23,759 nt of DNA from an uncultured Alphaproteobacteria bacterium (GTDB lineage: Bacteria; Pseudomonadota; Alphaproteobacteria; RF32; CAG-239): NCBI GenBank assembly GCA_934248075.1, contig CAKQKH010000020.1, forward strand, positions 1 to 23,759. The letters are read 5' to 3'. The stretch's first letter is position 1, and each line of letters begins with the position of its first letter. Position numbers and translations under genes: made by a program. The notes under the pieces were generated by a model. The model had not been told where the DNA came from and searched no databases. It was given only the letters and a program-made list of their open reading frames with translations. Shown in pieces: positions 22,968 to 23,759 of this stretch.

Positions 22968-23570
22968 ATGAAACTGCTTAATAAAGAGACCACTCCCAAA
23001 CTTGAGAAATCTGCCACTAAAGGGTTGCAAAAAAGCGAAACCAAAAAATTGACCGTCAGCAAAACCCGCGCCAAAAAAATCAAACATTCTTATCCGGTCA
23101 AAGACGCTGAAAACGCCCTTTTGCTCAAGCTCAAATACGGCGATGTGGTGATTGAGATGTTTCCTGAGGACGCGCCCAACCATGTGGCCAGAATCAAGGA
23201 ATTGGTGCGCGCCGGATTTTATAATGGTCTTAAGTTTCACCGTGTGATTGAGGGATTTATGGCGCAAACCGGTTGCCCATATGGCAACGGAACCGGCGGC
23301 AGCGGCAAAAAACTTAAGGCCGAATTTAATCGTAATCCGCACAAACGCGGAACGGTGTCTATGGCTCGCTCGGTGTTTCCGGATTCAGCCGACAGCCAGT
23401 TTTTTATCTGCTATGGCGATTGCGATTGGCTCAATGGCCAATATACCGTTTGGGGACAGGTGGTCTCCGGCATGGAGCATGTAGATGCAATCAGAAAAGG
23501 CCGCGGCTCCAATGGCGAAGTCTATCATCCAGATGAAATCATCAGCATGTCGGTTATCAGCGACCTCTAA
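22968..23570 (+). CDS. Cyclophilin-type peptidyl-prolyl isomerase with a basic N-terminal extension
   Basis: 200 aa. The cyclophilin domain spans about 49-199, with FHRVIEGFMAQTG (90-102), GTGGSGKKLKAEFN (108-121), SMARS (131-135), SQFFI (143-147) and WLNGQYTVWGQV (154-165). These cover the catalytic Arg92 and the substrate-pocket residues. Residues 1-48 are an added segment with about 13 Lys and few hydrophobics, with no signal peptide, so the enzyme is cytosolic; the extension could bind nucleic acid or acidic partners. AAAGGA (22955-22960) lies 7 nt upstream. A 54-bp gap separates it from the ligase gene, so co-transcription is possible. Repeat copy E starts immediately after its stop. Confidence 0.92.
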   Translation: MKLLNKETTPKLEKSATKGLQKSETKKLTVSKTRAKKIKHSYPVKDAENALLLKLKYGDVVIEMFPEDAPNHVARIKELVRAGFYNGLKFHRVIEGFMAQTGCPYGNGTGGSGKKLKAEFNRNPHKRGTVSMARSVFPDSADSQFFICYGDCDWLNGQYTVWGQVVSGMEHVDAIRKGRGSNGEVYHPDEIISMSVISDL

Positions 23571-23759
23571 GTGCCGAGCCGGCACGGGCATTCTTAAGCT
23601 GTTACTCGCCGCTCACTGCGTTCGAGGCTCGGGATTGTGCGCTTAAAAAAATAGCTGTCATCGCTCCGAGGGGCGAGCATTATCGCCCGAGGTCAAGCGA
23701 TCTTCCGTGCTGATAATACATTCTAACAGCACGGTAGATGCCTTGACTTTGCGGAAGAA
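23571..23759 (+). repeat. Dispersed structured repeat, copy E (cut by the window end)
   Basis: It begins at the base after the cyclophilin stop codon with GTGCC/GGCAC around GAGCC (as in copy B), followed by a D-type left module. The core starts at 23655 and 105 of 129 nt are present. Differences from the other copies are one base in the arm-1 stem next to its loop, three in the arm-2 loop, and one in the bulge of arm 3. Confidence 0.9.

Noticed and set aside
4930..23759. Insertion sequence with transposase
   Set aside because: No transposase or integrase gene is present; the repeats are non-coding, so at most a non-autonomous element.

Overview
The window looks like chromosomal DNA of an uncultured, probably host-associated alphaproteobacterium. 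This is inferred from a Gram-negative envelope gene set (OprB-like porin, OmpA-type lipoprotein), the adjacent divergent DNA-repair helicases mfd and recG, and a family of cysteine-rich secreted proteins of the kind I associate with gut alphaproteobacterial metagenomes. The first 2.2 kb (hsdR end, small orphan gene) is clearly more AT-rich than the rest and looks acquired.

Layout. 1-1216: 5' part of a type I restriction hsdR (minus). 1468-1833: small unknown gene (minus) with its own terminator. 2209-4011: M3-family oligoendopeptidase (plus), converging on a hexose-6-phosphate mutarotase-like gene (4053-4865, minus) across a shared bidirectional terminator. 5281-8164: a three-gene minus-strand operon of secreted Cys-rich proteins behind a near-consensus promoter. 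Its second gene ends in a ribosomal protein L7/L12 C-terminal domain, and its third carries an acyl carrier protein domain with the phosphopantetheine-site DSL motif. Both domains are normally cytosolic but here follow signal peptides. 8746-9387: OmpA-family lipoprotein (minus). 9552-10031: unknown gene (plus). 10099-10773: possible WYL/TerB-like protein (minus), downstream of mfd (10850-14317, minus). recG (14401-16482, plus) diverges from mfd across an 83-bp spacer with abutting promoters. 17290-18078: two unknown genes (minus). 18263-19504: OprB-like porin (plus). 19874-22913: a three-gene plus-strand cluster of retropepsin-like 'zinc protease', inactive-transglutaminase/7TM protein and RimK-like ATP-grasp ligase. 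It is followed by a cyclophilin with a lysine-rich N-terminal extension (22968-23570).

The longer intergenic gaps from 4.9 kb onward are dominated by one dispersed repeat. Its 129-nt core occurs five times (5029, 8368, 16671, 19606, 23655; the last is cut by the window end), always on the plus strand. It has nested inverted repeats that fold as a three-armed, cloverleaf-like structure, with variation concentrated in one loop. Variable palindromic modules precede the core, and a CCTCCCCTT/AAGGGGAGG hairpin follows it in two copies. The copies start directly or soon after stop codons and bracket gene cassettes as direct repeats (Cys-rich operon, porin region, protease/ligase cluster).

The two points that most deserve follow-up are the secreted ACP and L7/L12 fusions and the structured repeat family.
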